Source: Ruminiclostridium sp.
GTDB lineage: Bacteria > Bacillota > Clostridia > Oscillospirales > Oscillospiraceae
Assembly (NCBI GenBank): GCA_017435425.1
Contig: JAFSFC010000054.1
Span: 1-64,000, forward strand
Reading direction: 5' to 3'
Length of the DNA: 64,000 bases
Positions 33,518 through 41,376 of this stretch are shown piece after piece. Positions within the stretch are counted from its first letter, which is position 1; each line of letters opens with the position of its first letter. The notes below the pieces were generated by a model. That model made no database searches and had not been told where the DNA came from. It saw nothing but the letters and a program-made list of their open reading frames with translations. The position numbers and the translations under genes were made by a program.

Positions 33518-34191
33518 AAAAATACAGCATTGCCATCGACGGACCCTCCGGGGCCGGAAAGAGTACCCTGGCCAAGGCCCTGGCGGCCAAGCTGGGGTTC
33601 CTCTATGTGGATACCGGCGCTATCTACCGCACTGTGGGTCTGTACGTGGCCCGCAATGGGGGAGACTGCGCCGTGGAATCTGATGTCCTGGCCCGTTTGC
33701 CTGCAATCAAGATCACCATGACCTACGGGGAGGACGGCCTGCAGCGGATGATCCTCAACGGGGAGGACGTGACCACCGATATCCGGAAGAACGAGGTCTC
33801 CCGGTACGCCTCCCAGGTGTCTCCCATTCCCGGGGTCCGGGCATTTCTGCTGGAGATGCAGCGGTCCATGGCCCGGGAGCACAGCGTCATCATGGACGGC
33901 CGGGACATTGGCACCGTGGTCCTGCCCGATGCCGACCTGAAGATCTTCCTGACCGCTTCTGTGGAAGAGCGGGCCCGCCGCCGCCATAAAGAACTTCTGG
34001 AAAAGGGCCAGCAGATCGATTTGGAAACGGTGAAGCAGGAAATTGCCGACCGGGACTATGCCGACAGCCATCGGGCTGTGGCTCCTCTGAAGCAGGCCGA
34101 GGACGCTGTGGTGGTGGACACCTCCGGCCTGGACCTGGAGGAAAGCCTGGAGACCCTGTATACCCTGGTGAAAGAGAGGCTTGACCTTTGA
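33514..34191 (+). CDS. cmk: cytidylate kinase
   Basis: A 225-residue CMP/dCMP kinase. The P-loop GPSGAGKST is at 10-18, followed by VDTGAIYRTVG and the MDGRDIGTVVLPDADLKIFL core. It phosphorylates CMP and dCMP using ATP. In Firmicutes it commonly precedes plsC, ispH and rpsA, exactly the order found here. The ATG at 33514 overlaps the previous stop. Confidence 0.94.
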   Translation: MKKYSIAIDGPSGAGKSTLAKALAAKLGFLYVDTGAIYRTVGLYVARNGGDCAVESDVLARLPAIKITMTYGEDGLQRMILNGEDVTTDIRKNEVSRYASQVSPIPGVRAFLLEMQRSMAREHSVIMDGRDIGTVVLPDADLKIFLTASVEERARRRHKELLEKGQQIDLETVKQEIADRDYADSHRAVAPLKQAEDAVVVDTSGLDLEESLETLYTLVKERLDL

Positions 34192-34787
34192 CCAAGTTTG
34201 AATTTTTATATTCTGCCAGCAAGCTCGTCTTCAACGTGGTGAGCTTCCTGAAGCCCAAGCGCATTTACGGCGTGGAGAACGTGCCGGAAGGTCCTGCAGT
34301 CATCTGCGCCAACCACGTCCACTTCTCCGACCCCTTCTACATTGTCCATGCGATCCCCCGCAGACATAAGATTTGGATCATGTCCAAGGAAGAGGTCAGC
34401 CGCTGGCCGGTGGTGGGACCTCTTCTGAAATGGAGTGAGTTCATCATCTTCGTCAAGCGGGGTAAGTCGGATGTGGGGGCTGTGAAGAATGCCCTGAAAG
34501 CCCTGAAGGGGGGCGAGAAGCTTCTCATCTTCCCTGAGGGAACCCGCCACGATGAGATCGGCGAGGGCAAGACCGGCGCGGCCATGATGGCCATTCGGAC
34601 GGGTTCTCCTGTCCTGCCGGTGCACATCTCCCCCCAGCGGAAGCTCTTCCATCCCATTGAGATCCGGTTCGGCGAACCCTATATGCCCTTCACCGAGGAC
34701 CGGAAGGCCAATGCGGAGGACTATCAAATCGCTACCGATGCCCTCATGGAGAAGATCAAGGCCCTGGGCCAGGAGGGGAAGGCATGA
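34188..34787 (+). CDS. plsC: 1-acyl-sn-glycerol-3-phosphate acyltransferase
   Basis: A 199-residue PlsC-type acyltransferase. Motif I NHVHFSD gives the catalytic His and Asp; motif III is FPEGTR. It adds the second acyl chain to lysophosphatidic acid at the membrane. Start is a TTG overlapping the cmk stop, giving translational coupling. Confidence 0.9.
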   Translation: MTKFEFLYSASKLVFNVVSFLKPKRIYGVENVPEGPAVICANHVHFSDPFYIVHAIPRRHKIWIMSKEEVSRWPVVGPLLKWSEFIIFVKRGKSDVGAVKNALKALKGGEKLLIFPEGTRHDEIGEGKTGAAMMAIRTGSPVLPVHISPQRKLFHPIEIRFGEPYMPFTEDRKANAEDYQIATDALMEKIKALGQEGKA

Positions 34788-36739
34788 GAGAGGTCATCCT
34801 GGCCAAGTCTGCCGGGTTCTGCTTCGGCGTCCGCCGGGCAGTCCAATTGGCAGAGAAGATCGCAGAGGAGGGCAAGCCCTATGTGATGCTGGGGCCGGTC
34901 ATCCACAACGACAACGTCATTGAGGACCTGGCTGCCCGTGGGGTAGGCTGCGTCCATTCCATCGAGGATGTGCCCCCGGGACACGGGGTCATCATTCGCT
35001 CCCACGGAGAGCCCAAGGCGGTCTATGACAGGCTGGAAGAGATGGGCTGTCCCATCGCCGATGCTACCTGCGTGAAGGTCTCACAGATCCATCAAATTGT
35101 CAGGGAGGCCAGCGACCGTGGCCGGCAGGTCATCATCATCGGCTCCCCGGAGCACCCGGAAGTCAAGGCCATTGCGGGCTGGTGTGAGGGGGCAGAGATC
35201 TTCCGAAATGTGGAAGAACTGTCTGATTTTCTGAGCGCTGCCAAAGAAAATCCACAAAAACCGGTGACCCTGGTCTCCCAAACTACATCTACGGATAAAA
35301 TTTGGACTCCGTGCAGAGAAAAAGTAAAAAAAGAGTGTACAAACGCAGAAATTTTTGATACAATATGTGATGCTACGTGTAAGCGGCAATCAGAAGCACA
35401 GAGATTGGCGGAGCACTGCGGCGCAATGATCGTGATCGGCGACCGAAAAAGCTCCAACACAAACCGTCTTGCTGAGTTATGCCGGGCGCACTGCCCACTG
35501 GTTTTCCACATCAGCCGGGCTGAGGAGCTTGACCGGAGTATGGTAAGCGGGGTAGCTTCTGTGGGAATCACCGCCGGCGCGTCGACGCCGGGGTGGATAA
35601 TAAAGGAGGTAAACAACAAAATGAGCGAAGAGCTGAACAACGTTATGGAGATCGAAGAGTCTTTCGCAGACATGCTGGAGAGATCCATCAAAACTTTAAA
35701 TACTGGTGATAAGGTCGTTGGTGTCGTTACCGGCATCACCAACACCGAAGTCAACGTCGACCTGGGCACCAAGCACGCAGGTTACATCCCCCTGTCCGAG
35801 CTGACCGACGACCCCTCCCTGAAGGTTGAGGACATCGTCAAGATCGGTGACGAGATCGAGACCTATGTCATGCGCGTCAACGACATGGAAGGCGTTGCTA
35901 CCCTGTCCAAGAAGCGTCTGGACACCGTCAAGAACTGGGACACCATCGAGGCTGCTGTGGAAGACAAGACCGTCATGGAAGGCGTTGTCACCGAGGACAA
36001 CAAGGGCGGCGTCGTTGTCAACGTCAAGGGCATCCGCGTGTTCGTTCCCGCTTCTCAGACCGGAATGCCCCGCGGCGCTGACCTGTCCGAGATGCTGAAG
36101 GAGCGCGTCCAGCTGCGCATCACCGAGGTCAACCGTTCCCGCCGTCGTGTGGTCGGTTCCATCCGTGCTGTTGCTGCTGAGGCTCGTGCTGCTAAGGCTG
36201 CAGAGGTCTGGGAAGGCATCGAGGTCGGCAAGAAGTACGAGGGTACCGTTAAGTCCCTGACTTCCTACGGCGCATTCGTCGACATCGGCGGCGTTGACGG
36301 CATGGTCCACGTTTCCGAGCTGTCCTGGAGCCGCATCAAGAACCCCGCTGAGGTTGTTGCTGTTGGCGACGCAGTTTCCGTCTATGTCATCTCCTTCGAC
36401 CCCGAGAAGAAGAAGATCTCCCTGGGCATGAAGGATCACTCTCAGGATCCTTGGTCCGTCTTCACCTCCACCTACGAGGTGGGCTCCGTGGCTTCCGTCC
36501 GCGTTGTCAAGCTGATGACCTTCGGTGCTTTTGCTGAGATCGTTCCCGGCGTTGACGGTCTGATCCACATCTCTCAGATCGCTGATCACCGCATCGAGAA
36601 GCCCGGCGACGTTCTGGAAGAGGGCCAGGTCGTTGACGTCAAGGTCACCGACATCGACATGGACCGCAAGAAGGTCTCCCTGTCCATCCGCGCACTGCTG
36701 AACGACGCAGCTGAGGAAGAGGCAGAGGACGCTGAGTAA
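34784..36739 (+). CDS. ispH: IspH-ribosomal protein S1 fusion
   Basis: A 651-residue bifunctional protein. Residues 1-275 are HMBPP reductase (IspH) with [4Fe-4S] ligands C13, C96 and C195, the last step of the MEP isoprenoid pathway. Residues about 300-640 are four S1 RNA-binding domains of ribosomal protein S1. This fusion is known from Clostridia. Within the linker, AAAGGAGGT at 35602-35610 stands 10 bases before an in-frame ATG (35621, M280), so free S1 could be made as well. The S1 half has codon use typical of highly expressed genes, unlike the IspH half. Confidence 0.93.
   Translation: MREVILAKSAGFCFGVRRAVQLAEKIAEEGKPYVMLGPVIHNDNVIEDLAARGVGCVHSIEDVPPGHGVIIRSHGEPKAVYDRLEEMGCPIADATCVKVSQIHQIVREASDRGRQVIIIGSPEHPEVKAIAGWCEGAEIFRNVEELSDFLSAAKENPQKPVTLVSQTTSTDKIWTPCREKVKKECTNAEIFDTICDATCKRQSEAQRLAEHCGAMIVIGDRKSSNTNRLAELCRAHCPLVFHISRAEELDRSMVSGVASVGITAGASTPGWIIKEVNNKMSEELNNVMEIEESFADMLERSIKTLNTGDKVVGVVTGITNTEVNVDLGTKHAGYIPLSELTDDPSLKVEDIVKIGDEIETYVMRVNDMEGVATLSKKRLDTVKNWDTIEAAVEDKTVMEGVVTEDNKGGVVVNVKGIRVFVPASQTGMPRGADLSEMLKERVQLRITEVNRSRRRVVGSIRAVAAEARAAKAAEVWEGIEVGKKYEGTVKSLTSYGAFVDIGGVDGMVHVSELSWSRIKNPAEVVAVGDAVSVYVISFDPEKKKISLGMKDHSQDPWSVFTSTYEVGSVASVRVVKLMTFGAFAEIVPGVDGLIHISQIADHRIEKPGDVLEEGQVVDVKVTDIDMDRKKVSLSIRALLNDAAEEEAEDAE
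35602..35623 (+). promoter_or_regulatory. internal ribosome site for free S1
   Basis: AAAGGAGGT followed ten bases later by the in-frame ATG of codon 280 looks like the ancestral start of rpsA retained inside the fusion. Confidence 0.7.
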
Positions 36740-36914
36740 TCTCAGTTTCTGAAAAAAGCTGGTAGGCGCGAGCGCCATCCAAACAAACACTTGCCGGCAG
36801 AACACAGAATCAAGAAAGGGGGACTGCCGTATGGCTGGTCCCTCTTTTTTTGACAAAATAAAAGGGTGGCTGTCAGGAGAACCTAACAACACCCGAAAGA
36901 ATGGAGGACAAACC

Positions 36915-37124
36915 ATGGTTACCATTACCAAAGACACCATTGTGGGCGACATCCTGGATATCGCACCCGAGACCGCACCCGCATTCATCGAGATCGGTAT
37001 GCACTGCCTGGGCTGCCCCGCATCCCGCAATGAGACCGTGGAGATGGCTTGCATGGTCCACAACGAGAACGTTGACGACCTGGTCAAGAAGCTCAACGAT
37101 CTGATCGCTGCCAACAAGAAGTAA
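36915..37124 (+). CDS. DUF1858 protein
   Basis: A 69-residue DUF1858 protein with the family core TIVGDILDIAPETAPAFIEIGMHCLGCPAS, where the two cysteines C31-x2-C34 are conserved. The family is linked to hybrid-cluster and redox proteins, but its biochemical role is unclear. GGAGG is seven bases before the ATG at 36915. An in-frame ATG at 36831 with its own AAGGGGG site would add 28 residues and cannot be excluded. Confidence 0.8.
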   Translation: MVTITKDTIVGDILDIAPETAPAFIEIGMHCLGCPASRNETVEMACMVHNENVDDLVKKLNDLIAANKK

Positions 37125-37136
37125 TCAAACAACCGG

Positions 37137-37160
37137 AAAGGGGCGGGATTCCGCCCCTTT
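37137..37160 (+). terminator. terminator after DUF1858 gene
   Basis: AAAGGGGCGG pairs with CCGCCCCTTT around a four-base loop, followed by T. Confidence 0.8.
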
Positions 37161-37185
37161 TTATTTTGTAAAGCGAGGAATTTCC

Positions 37186-37890
37186 ATGAGAGAACTGGAA
37201 TTGACCCCACGACTGATGGCCATTGCCGACCAGGTCCCACAGGGGGCCAAACTGGCCGACGTGGGCACCGACCACGCCTACCTGCCGGTATATCTGCTCC
37301 TTCGGGACCGCATCCAAAGTGCTGTGGCCTCTGATGTGAACGAAGGTCCTCTTCAGCGGGGCCGGGAGACCGCCCGGACCTATGGGGTGCCCGGGGAGAA
37401 GATCGCCTTCCGCATCTGCGACGGCCTGGCCGGGGTGGAGGCCTACGAGGCCGACACCGTGGCCATCTGCGGCATGGGAGGCGAGCTGATCTCCCGCATC
37501 CTGGGGGCTGCCCCCTGGACGAAAGAGGCCCTCCTGCTCCTCCAGCCCATGAGCTCCCAGCCGGAGCTCCGCCAGTGGCTCATGGCCAACGGCTACACCA
37601 TCGGGCGGGAGCAGGTGGTGAAGGAGGGGGAGAAGTATTACGTGATCCTCACTGTCACCGGCGGGGCCTCCGAACATTACACCCCGGCGGAGCTCTTTGT
37701 GGGCCGTCAGCGGGAAGGGGAGGACAACCCCCACCGGGGGGCCTACCTGACTGACCAGATCCGCCGCCGGGAACGGGCCCTGGCAGGGATGAAGCAGGGA
37801 ACCCCCGACCCTGAGACTCTGGCCCGGGAGGAAGCCCTCCTTCAGGGCTTGAAAGACATGGAAAAGGAGTGGAAGGCATGGCAACGGTAA
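37186..37890 (+). CDS. trmK: tRNA (adenine-22-N1)-methyltransferase
   Basis: A 234-residue TrmK. The SAM-binding core ADVGTDHAYLPVYLL lies near 24-38, followed by AICGMGGELISRIL and LQPMSSQPELR. The C-terminal third is the coiled-coil typical of TrmK. It methylates A22 of tRNAs in Gram-positive bacteria. It overlaps the Nif3-like gene by 13 bases, the usual pairing in Firmicutes. Confidence 0.92.
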   Translation: MRELELTPRLMAIADQVPQGAKLADVGTDHAYLPVYLLLRDRIQSAVASDVNEGPLQRGRETARTYGVPGEKIAFRICDGLAGVEAYEADTVAICGMGGELISRILGAAPWTKEALLLLQPMSSQPELRQWLMANGYTIGREQVVKEGEKYYVILTVTGGASEHYTPAELFVGRQREGEDNPHRGAYLTDQIRRRERALAGMKQGTPDPETLAREEALLQGLKDMEKEWKAWQR

Positions 37891-38672
37891 AAGAGATCTA
37901 CACTCTTCTGGACGGGAAGGCGCCCTTCCGGTACCAGATGGGTTTTGACAATGCAGGCTTCCTGGTGGGCCGGGGGAACGCAGAGGTTTCCAAGGTCCTG
38001 GTGGCCCTGGACATCACCCCGGCGGTCATCGCCGAGGCGGTGGAGCTGGGAGCTCAGCTCATCGTGGCCCACCACCCGGTGATTTTTGGCCAGATCGGTC
38101 AGGTCACCGATGAGACCTCTACCGGCCGGAAGGTCCTGGCCCTCATTGAGAACGGCATCGCCGCCATCTGTGCCCACACCAACCTGGACGCCGCCGAGGG
38201 GGGCGTGAACTCCGAGCTGGCCCGCCGGATGGGCCTGGAGAACCCTGTGCCCCTGGAGGTGGATGGGGAGGACGAGAACGGGGTCCCCTACGGTATTGGC
38301 CGGGTGGGCACTCTGCCCCAGGCCATGTCCCTGGCCGACTTCGCCGCCTACACCAAGCAGGCCCTGGACCTGGAAGGGGTCCGTGTCCTGGACGCTGGTG
38401 TCCCCGTGTCCAAGGTGGCAGTGGGAGGCGGCTCCTGCGGCTCCATGCTCCCTCTGGTCAAGGCCCAGGGCTGTGACACCTTCGTCACCTCGGATCTGAA
38501 GCATGACCTGTATCTGGAGGCCCGGGACATGGGCATCAACCTGCTGGACGCCGGCCACTACTCCACCGAGACGGTGGTCTGCCCGGTGGTGAAGACCTGG
38601 TTGGAAGAGGCTTTCCCCGGCCTGACCGTGGAAATTGCCCAGAACCAGGGCGAGGTTTTTACATATTTCTAA
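37878..38672 (+). CDS. Nif3-like dinuclear metal centre protein
   Basis: A 264-residue Nif3/YqfO-type protein. The metal ligands are visible in VAHHPVIFG, AHTNLD and the C-terminal DAGHYSTE motif. It lacks the inserted PII-like domain of Bacillus YqfO. The family has been proposed to have GTP cyclohydrolase-like or phosphodiesterase activity but its role is unsettled. Translationally coupled to trmK. Confidence 0.88.
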   Translation: MATVKEIYTLLDGKAPFRYQMGFDNAGFLVGRGNAEVSKVLVALDITPAVIAEAVELGAQLIVAHHPVIFGQIGQVTDETSTGRKVLALIENGIAAICAHTNLDAAEGGVNSELARRMGLENPVPLEVDGEDENGVPYGIGRVGTLPQAMSLADFAAYTKQALDLEGVRVLDAGVPVSKVAVGGGSCGSMLPLVKAQGCDTFVTSDLKHDLYLEARDMGINLLDAGHYSTETVVCPVVKTWLEEAFPGLTVEIAQNQGEVFTYF

Positions 38673-38682
38673 GGTCAGCCCC

Positions 38683-38711
38683 TTGCCAAGGCCAGCCCTC
38701 TGTGATAAAAT
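38683..38711 (+). promoter_or_regulatory. promoter of yebC
   Basis: TTGCCA and TAAAAT with a 17-base spacer, about 70 bases before the yebC start. Confidence 0.6.
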
Positions 38712-38783
38712 TAATTAGTTAAAGAGATACGCGGGGCAGGCTCTGTCCGGCGAACAATATATGATACGAAGGGAACGATACCT

Positions 38784-39518
38784 ATGTCCGGACATTCCAA
38801 GTGGCATAATATTCAGAAGACCAAGGGTGCCGCTGACGCAAAGCGCAGCGCTGCCTTCACCAAGATCGCCAAGGAGATCATCGTGGCTGTTAAGGCCGGC
38901 GGCTCCGGCGACCCCGCAAACAACTCCCGCCTGGCTACCGTCATCGCCAAGGCAAAGTCCGCCAACATGCCCAACGACAACATCAAGCGCACCATCGAGA
39001 AGGCACTGGGCGCCAACAACACCGACAACTACGAGTCCGTGGTTTACGAAGGCTACGGCCCCAACGGCGTTGCTGTTATCATCGAGGCTCTGACCGACAA
39101 CCGTCAGCGCACCGCTCCCGAAATGCGCCACCTGCTGGACAAGTACGGCAAGGGCCTGGGCGCTACCGGCTGCGTGTCCTGGTCCTTCGACCGCAAGGGC
39201 GTGCTGGTCATGGTGGACGAGGACGGCGAGCTGGACGAAGATACCGTCATGATGGACGCTCTGGACTGCGGCGCAGCCGACCTGGAAGTGGACGGCGAGG
39301 TCTTCACCGTCTACACCGAGCCCGATGATTGCGGCGCTGTGGCAGCTGCCATGCAGGAGAAGGGCTATGTCTTCGCCTCTGCCCAGGTGGAGATGGTCCC
39401 CCAGAACTACGTGAAGCTGACCGACGCTGGCGACATCAAGAACATGGAGAAGCTCATCGACATGCTCGAGGACAACGACGACGTCCAGAACGTGTACCAC
39501 AACTGGGACGAAGAATAA
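38784..39518 (+). CDS. yebC: YebC/PmpR family protein
   Basis: A 244-residue YebC with the diagnostic N-terminus MSGHSKWHNIQ and the three-domain layout of the family. YebC2-type members act on ribosomes stalled at proline stretches, while PmpR-type members were described as DNA-binding regulators; which applies here is not clear from sequence. Monocistronic with promoter and terminator. Confidence 0.93.
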   Translation: MSGHSKWHNIQKTKGAADAKRSAAFTKIAKEIIVAVKAGGSGDPANNSRLATVIAKAKSANMPNDNIKRTIEKALGANNTDNYESVVYEGYGPNGVAVIIEALTDNRQRTAPEMRHLLDKYGKGLGATGCVSWSFDRKGVLVMVDEDGELDEDTVMMDALDCGAADLEVDGEVFTVYTEPDDCGAVAAAMQEKGYVFASAQVEMVPQNYVKLTDAGDIKNMEKLIDMLEDNDDVQNVYHNWDEE

Positions 39519-39525
39519 GTGATTC

Positions 39526-39557
39526 AAAAGACCGCTGGAATATTCCGGCGGTCTTTT
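39526..39557 (+). terminator. terminator after yebC
   Basis: AAAAGACCGC pairs with GCGGTCTTTT around a mixed loop. Confidence 0.75.
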
Positions 39558-39583
39558 CTTTGGCCCCTAAGAGTCCCCGTGGC

Positions 39584-39611
39584 TTGCTTTTCGTTCTCAG
39601 TTTGATATAAT
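39584..39611 (+). promoter_or_regulatory. promoter of the cas12f gene
   Basis: TTGCTT and TATAAT with a 16-base spacer, 62 bases before the GTG start. A hairpin TATGCG/CGCATA lies between at about 39632-39649. Confidence 0.65.
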
Positions 39612-39673
39612 AACAGCATAAGGAACATGACGTATGCGTAGTGCGCATAGTCCAATGGCTGAGAGGTGATGTC

Positions 39674-40966
39674 GTGGGAACTGTTACAAAGGTTATGAAG
39701 TATGAGCTTCGCTATCTGGATGGAAGCGGCAGCTTCCATGATATGCAGAACTATGTTTGGCAGCTGCAAAGGCAGACAAGGGAAATCCTGAATCGCACCA
39801 TACAGGAAGCGACCCTTTGGGATTATAGAAGCAGAGAGCACTTTCTGGAAGCAGAGGAATACCTTGATGTTTATGCAGAAACTGGTTACAAGACACTTGA
39901 TGGCTACATATATAATCGCCTAAAAGGTTCCTATGGTGATTTTGCCGGAGCCAACCTGAACGCAACGTTGAGGAAGGCATGGAAGAAGTATAAAACTTCT
40001 AAAACAGAAGTTCTTCGGGGGACAATGTCCCTTCCTTCCTATAAGGGAGACCAGCCGTTGGTTCTGCACAATGGTTCTGTGAAACTTCAGGGAGATAGTC
40101 GGGATGCCGTTGTTGAATTGACGCTGTTTTCTAACACCTTCAAAAAGAGGGAGGGTATCAAAGGGAATCCAAGCTTTTCTTTGCTGGTTCGGGATAACAC
40201 ACAACGGTCAATTTATCAGAGTTTAATAGATGGCGTCTATAAGCTTGGCGAATGCCAGTTGGTGTATCAGAAGAAAAAGTGGTTTCTTCTCTTGACGTAC
40301 ACTTTTGAAGCCAGGCAGCATGAGGTGGACCCTGAAAAGATTCTGGGCGTTGATCTGGGAGAGGCCTATGCCATCTATGCAAGTTCCAAAGACAATTTCG
40401 GAAGCTTGAAAATTGAAGGTGGAGAGGTAACCGACTACGCAAAAGGTCTTGAGCGACGGAAACGAGCCCTCCAGCAGCAGGCCCGCTACTGTGGCGAAGG
40501 CCGTGTTGGCCATGGAACGAAAACCAGAGTAACCGAGGCGTACAAGGCAGAAGACCGCCTTGCAAACTTCCGCAAGACCATCAATCACAGGTACAGCAAG
40601 GCCTTGATTGACTATGCGGTAAAAAATGGGTATGGCACCATTCAGATGGAGGATCTCTCCGGCATTAAGGCGGATACAGGGTTTCCTAAGCGGCTGCAGC
40701 ATTGGACCTACTATGATTTGCAGAGCAAGATTGAGGCCAAAGCCAAAGAATATGGAATCCATGTGGTGAAGGTTGACCCCAGCTATACCTCCCAGCGATG
40801 TAGCAAGTGCGGGCATATTGATTCGCAAAATCGAAAGACCCAGGAACGTTTTCTGTGCGTCAGTTGTGGCTTCAGTTGTAATGCAGACTTCAATGCCTCT
40901 CAAAATCTCTCCATCAAGGGGATTGAAAAAATCATCAAAAAAACAAAAGGTGCGAAGGTGGAGTGA
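39674..40966 (+). CDS. cas12f: Cas12f1-type (type V-F) RNA-guided nuclease
   Basis: A 430-residue miniature Cas12. The RuvC triad is intact: D227 (ILGVDLGEA), E326 (TIQMEDLSG) and D405 (NADFNASQN). A zinc ribbon between the last two has C376, C379, C395 and C398. From memory the whole length resembles Cas12f1 proteins: an N-terminal QLQRQTR helix, LRGTMSLPSYK, TINHRYS, WTYYDLQ and YTSQRCS. Known Cas12f1 proteins of similar size act as dimers on dsDNA with a crRNA and tracrRNA. GTG 39674 follows GAGAGGTGAT; an ATG at 39695 is poorer. A CRISPR array lies 164 bases downstream and there is no TnpA. The alternative is a TnpB. Confidence 0.85.
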   Translation: MGTVTKVMKYELRYLDGSGSFHDMQNYVWQLQRQTREILNRTIQEATLWDYRSREHFLEAEEYLDVYAETGYKTLDGYIYNRLKGSYGDFAGANLNATLRKAWKKYKTSKTEVLRGTMSLPSYKGDQPLVLHNGSVKLQGDSRDAVVELTLFSNTFKKREGIKGNPSFSLLVRDNTQRSIYQSLIDGVYKLGECQLVYQKKKWFLLLTYTFEARQHEVDPEKILGVDLGEAYAIYASSKDNFGSLKIEGGEVTDYAKGLERRKRALQQQARYCGEGRVGHGTKTRVTEAYKAEDRLANFRKTINHRYSKALIDYAVKNGYGTIQMEDLSGIKADTGFPKRLQHWTYYDLQSKIEAKAKEYGIHVVKVDPSYTSQRCSKCGHIDSQNRKTQERFLCVSCGFSCNADFNASQNLSIKGIEKIIKKTKGAKVE

Positions 40967-40981
40967 CCAGACATACCTGGC

Positions 40982-41130
40982 CTCTTTCGCACTAGGTTCG
41001 GGGCGACTTCCCGTCCCAAAATCGAGAAAGTGGCTGTTAGCCCCGGATTATCCGGGCGGGCAATACACTCGAGAAGGTTAAGATGCACATAGTAATCCGT
41101 GCATGAGTCACTGTGCTGTGCATATTTGCC
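40982..41130 (+). ncRNA. candidate tracrRNA of the Cas12f system
   Basis: The region between cas12f and the array is non-coding and folds well by eye: CCCGGA/TCCGGG around TTA (41042-41056), an enclosing TCGAG/CTCGA pair (about 41022 and 41070) and ATGCAC/GTGCAT (41083-41104). The CGAGAAAGTG stretch resembles the conserved CGAGAAGTG part of known Cas12f tracrRNAs. The 3' end has an anti-repeat: AGTCAC and TTTGC/GTG segments can pair with GTGACT and GCAA/CAC of the repeat in the same order. Ends are approximate. Confidence 0.6.
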
Positions 41131-41292
41131 GTTGCAACTTACACGTGTACGTGACTTGAAGGGGAAGGAGTCACCAACATGACAAACAATAATGTAGTTG
41201 CAACTTACACGTGTACGTGACTTGAAGGTCCATTGACGAGGGCAACAAGGGCGAGCAGTTCAAGTTGCAACTTACACGTGTACGTGACTTGA
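41131..41292 (+). CRISPR. three-repeat CRISPR array (type V-F)
   Basis: Three 29-base repeats start at 41131, 41197 and 41264; all begin GTTGCAACTTACACG and end GTGACTTGA. The first two share further bases (AAGG). Repeats are identical over 29 bases and contain the palindrome TACACGTGTA. The spacers are unique, 37 and 38 bases. The last repeat loses the extra A at its end, which suggests it is the leader-distal one and that the array reads in the cas12f direction. No cas1, cas2 or cas4 is in the window. Confidence 0.92.
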
Positions 41293-41341
41293 TATGCTGT
41301 CAAGAAACGGCATATGTAATAAGAAACGAAATAGGCGTAAA

Positions 41342-41371
41342 AAAGCACCCGCTCAGCCGAGCGGGTGCTTT
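41342..41371. terminator. terminator shared by array and minus-strand operon
   Basis: AAAGCACCCGCTC pairs with GAGCGGGTGCTTT around four bases. The T tract is better on the minus strand, ending the 41377-44358 operon. Confidence 0.8.
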
Positions 41372-41376
41372 CACGT

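Noticed and set aside
39674-40966. The nuclease as an ordinary IS200/IS605 TnpB
   Set aside because: No TnpA or element end is visible, a real CRISPR array with unique spacers follows directly, and the full-length motifs fit Cas12f better than TnpB.
41131-41292. The three repeats as integrase arm sites or tandem protein-binding sites
   Set aside because: Repeat length (29), exact identity, regular 66-67 base period and unique 37-38 base intervals fit a CRISPR array next to a Cas12 gene.
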